The notes under the pieces: generated by a model | Database searches by the model: none | Seen by the model: only the letters and a program-made list of their open reading frames with translations | What the model was told of the DNA's origin: nothing | Source: CAMBDS01 sp964355675 | GTDB lineage: Bacteria > Electryoneota > AABM5-125-24 > Hatepunaeales > Hatepunaeaceae | Direction: 5' to 3' | NCBI GenBank assembly: GCA_964355675.1 | Contig: CAYHEC010000064.1 | Span: forward strand, 1-7,685 | DNA: 7,685 nt | Part shown: one piece after another, positions 5,969 through 7,685 of the stretch | Numbering within the stretch: position 1 is the first letter of the stretch | Layout: the number at the start of each line of letters is the position of its first letter | Made by a program: the position numbers and the translations under genes

Positions 5969-7506
5969 ACCGGATGCGTCGATTGTTTGAGTATTTCCGT
6001 GACAAGACTCATTAAATCTCCTAATTTATAGGGCTTCTGAAGGAATTTCACGCCGGCGCTTCGTAGCTCATCGATCGTAGTTTGGCGAGTAAAGCCACTG
6101 GTTATAATGACCGGGATTATTGATCCACGCTTACGGATTTCAGCCAGTGTCTCTTCACCATCGAGGTTCGGCATCATCATATCAAGGATGATACAATCAA
6201 ATTGCTGATCCAAAGCGTCAAACTTCTCGATACAATCCTTGCCGTCTTCAGATGTTGTTACCCTGAATCCAGAATTTTCAAGAGCTTCCTGCAAAATATC
6301 ACGCATATATGCTTCGTCTTCCGCGATAAGAATTCGCCCTCCAACTCCACGTTGGTATGGCGGATTTAAATCCGCCGTACTAATGATGTCTGAAGCCATT
6401 TTAATTATATCCTCTGAATTGATGTTATCTCTTCCTGTGGCAACGGGAAGAAATATCTCGATTGTAGTCCCATGGTTCTCAACAGTATGGACGGATATTG
6501 TACCTTTATGGGTGCGAGCTATCCCTAATGCCGCTGACAAACCCAAGCCTTTTGCTGATGCTTTGGTCGTAAATAACGGATGAAAGATCTGAGCTTGCGT
6601 CTCTTCGTCCATACCTGAACCGTTGTCAGCGATCTGGATATAGACATAATCACCATCCGCGAGATCCGTACCGGTAGGAGACGGCACACCGGCTATGTTG
6701 TTCAGTGAAATGGAGCCGGTGGTAATGCTGACGATTCCCTTTTCACGGCACATTGCTTCTTTTGCATTGATGATTATCTCGTAGAGCATCCGTTGCAACT
6801 GTGACTCGTCACCATATATTACGGGAATTTCCGGGTCGAGATTGTATTCGATCTTCGTCTTCCTTGAGGTCGCTGTATCGAAGATATATTTAATTCCCGC
6901 GATGGTGTTCGATATGTTAATCTCCCGAAATTCATATTTACCAAGCCCAGCAAAAGCAAGCAGATGATTGGTGATCTCTATGGCTCGAATAGACGATTTC
7001 TCGATATATTCGATCCGGTCCATTCTGGGTTGGTCATAGGTCAAACCGCGCTTAAGAGCGCTACACTGGGAGAGAATTACCATCAACAAGTTATTGAACT
7101 GATGAGCGATCCCGCCCGCCAGACTCTCCAGACTTTTCCATTTTTCATGTTGTTGATGGGATAGTTCTTCAACCAACTGGGCGGCTTGCAAGTATTTCTG
7201 ATCGATTATATCCCGCAAAGTTAGAACCGTTACCGAACATCCCCCCAAGATGCAGGCTCTTTTTCTGACGTCCAGAATCACTTGACCACCTGACATCTTC
7301 GACCTTAAAATTTCACCTTCGTAACCCTTCGGTAATTTTAGCGGGAGTGATCTGCCAATCATGTCGTCGGCGGTTCGTTCAAGGGCAATTTCGGCTGAGT
7401 GATTGGCATACATCACGATTTCTTGCTCATCAATGATCAATATGGCATCAGCGCAACAATCGATCAATTGGCGGTAATCCGCATCGGAGCACTTATAAAG
7501 ACTCAT
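5962..7506 (-). CDS. Soluble hybrid sensor histidine kinase: PAS-HisKA-HATPase-receiver
   Basis: This 514-residue protein senses a signal, autophosphorylates on histidine and can pass the phosphate to its own receiver. No membrane segment or signal peptide is seen, so it should be cytoplasmic. A PAS domain covers about 8-105. The H-box 'LAGGIAHQFNN' has His135, of the NtrB-like type. The N-box 'EIIINAKEAM' has Asn247, the G1 box is 'DNGSGM' (Asp294), the F-box 'FHPLFTTK' (308-315), and the G2 box 'GLGLS' (320-324). A linker (about 358-390) leads to a receiver with acidic residues Glu396-Asp397-Glu398, phosphoacceptor Asp442 in 'ILDMMMPNLDG', Thr469 and Lys491, so all key residues are intact. 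ATG 7504-7506 is preferred because GGAG lies 5 bases upstream; an ATG 8 codons earlier has no such site. Residues 376-391 are encoded by a palindromic repeat, and the stop codon lies in another. No output partner or target gene is adjacent. Confidence 0.93.
   Translation of the reverse strand: MSLYKCSDADYRQLIDCCADAILIIDEQEIVMYANHSAEIALERTADDMIGRSLPLKLPKGYEGEILRSKMSGGQVILDVRKRACILGGCSVTVLTLRDIIDQKYLQAAQLVEELSHQQHEKWKSLESLAGGIAHQFNNLLMVILSQCSALKRGLTYDQPRMDRIEYIEKSSIRAIEITNHLLAFAGLGKYEFREINISNTIAGIKYIFDTATSRKTKIEYNLDPEIPVIYGDESQLQRMLYEIIINAKEAMCREKGIVSITTGSISLNNIAGVPSPTGTDLADGDYVYIQIADNGSGMDEETQAQIFHPLFTTKASAKGLGLSAALGIARTHKGTISVHTVENHGTTIEIFLPVATGRDNINSEDIIKMASDIISTADLNPPYQRGVGGRILIAEDEAYMRDILQEALENSGFRVTTSEDGKDCIEKFDALDQQFDCIILDMMMPNLDGEETLAEIRKRGSIIPVIITSGFTRQTTIDELRSAGVKFLQKPYKLGDLMSLVTEILKQSTHPVK
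6335..6380. repeat. Palindromic element inside the kinase gene
   Basis: GGCGGATTTAAATCCGCC (6359-6376) is a perfect 18-bp palindrome. GTA and TAC flank it with one T-G position between, giving symmetry over 6355-6380. Next to it, CCAAC-TCCAC-GTTGG (6341-6355) forms a second hairpin. CGCCCTCCAA (6335-6344) is the complement of TTGGAGGGCG, found at the edge of the mosaic at 1461-1636. It is related to the intergenic palindromes (GGCGGATT/AATCCGCC arms). It encodes kinase residues 376-391 (STADLNPPYQRGVGGR) in frame. Confidence 0.8.
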
Positions 7507-7551
7507 TTCTTCTCCATTTAAGAGAACCATTTAGTTTTATGGCTTTTGGTT

Positions 7552-7572
7552 GTATCGCCCTGAAGGGCGTAC
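7552..7572. repeat. Small palindrome upstream of the kinase
   Basis: CGCCCT-GA-AGGGCG (7556-7569) is a 6-bp-stem palindrome with GTA on the left and TAC on the right, the same flanks as the element within the kinase gene. It lies in the probable kinase leader or promoter region. No clear -35/-10 pair could be assigned nearby. Confidence 0.5.
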
Positions 7573-7573
7573 T

Positions 7574-7685
7574 TTCAGAGTTCGTTGATTTATTCGTTCG
7601 AATCGAGATTTGATTCTCTTGGAGGGGGAGCTTCAGAGTTCGTTGATTTATTCGTTCGAGTAGAGATTTGATCCTCTTGGAGGGG
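7574..7685. repeat. 58-bp tandem repeat, cut by the window edge
   Basis: The unit starts TTCAGAGTTCGTTGATTTAT and ends CTCTTGGAGGGGGAGC. Copy 1 is 7574-7631, and copy 2 starts at 7632 and is visible for 54 bases, of which 51 match copy 1. More copies may follow outside the window. The 3' part of the unit, CTCTTGGAGGG, matches the boundary of the mosaic at 1461. No open frame of interest covers it. Confidence 0.85.

Noticed and set aside
5962..7506. Frameshifted or split kinase and receiver genes
   Set aside because: The frame is continuous and all catalytic boxes and receiver residues are intact; the odd linker is explained by the in-frame repeat.
108..7506. Single minus-strand operon of all four genes
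   Set aside because: Terminators at 1403-1434 and 3718-3765, separate promoters and spacers with repeats indicate independent transcription units.
7574..7685. CRISPR array
   Set aside because: The two copies are directly adjacent 58-bp units with no unique spacers, and no cas gene is present.

Overview
The window carries four confidently called genes, all on the minus strand, in a genome rich in short palindromic repeats. Two of them encode secreted proteins that end in a C-terminal domain of the type IX-sorting kind, with an 'FPNPFN/YPNPFN' motif, a 'YDL.GRLV' strand and a 'GGIY.IRL...KAVL.K' end. That signature, together with beta-helix proteins carrying 'DADP.F...D..GDFS...SPC.DAGDP', is typical of uncultured FCB-group lineages (Calditrichota, KSB1, Zixibacteria and relatives). 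The phylum is an inference; no rRNA or marker gene is present to settle it.

Layout from left to right. Bases 1-107 hold inverted repeats and the possible end of a plus-strand gene that enters from outside the window. Bases 108-1325 encode a polytopic O-antigen ligase/polymerase-family membrane protein (minus). It starts at a TTG codon lying at the edge of a tandem array of TTTAAGG/TTAAGG units, with no visible Shine-Dalgarno sequence. A minus-strand intrinsic terminator (about 1403-1434) and a 176-bp mosaic of hairpins bounded by 12-bp inverted repeats (1461-1636) separate it from the first beta-helix protein (1645-3405). A noncoding stretch of about 380 bp (3406-3784) holds a near-consensus promoter for that gene and a long hairpin terminator for the next one. 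The second beta-helix protein (3785-5695) is a paralogue of the first, with its own promoter and a strong ribosome binding site. A repeat-rich spacer (5696-5961) leads to a soluble hybrid histidine kinase with PAS, HisKA, HATPase and receiver domains (5962-7506). Bases 7552-7685 hold a small palindrome and a 58-bp tandem repeat cut by the window edge.

Functionally, the two beta-helix proteins look like exported surface or secreted proteins with a Hydin-like middle domain. The ligase acts at the inner membrane on lipid-linked glycan. The kinase is a sensor with an attached receiver whose partner is not in the window. Separate promoters and terminators argue that these are independent units and not one operon.

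The most unusual content is the repeat layer. Palindromic elements of related sequence lie between genes, supply the stop codon of the kinase, and sit in frame inside the kinase gene, where they encode part of the linker before the receiver. Two separate 7-bp tandem arrays also occur, one across the ligase start and one inside the sorting domain of the second beta-helix protein. Both could in principle vary by slippage. No defence system, CRISPR array, RNA gene or transposase gene was recognised.
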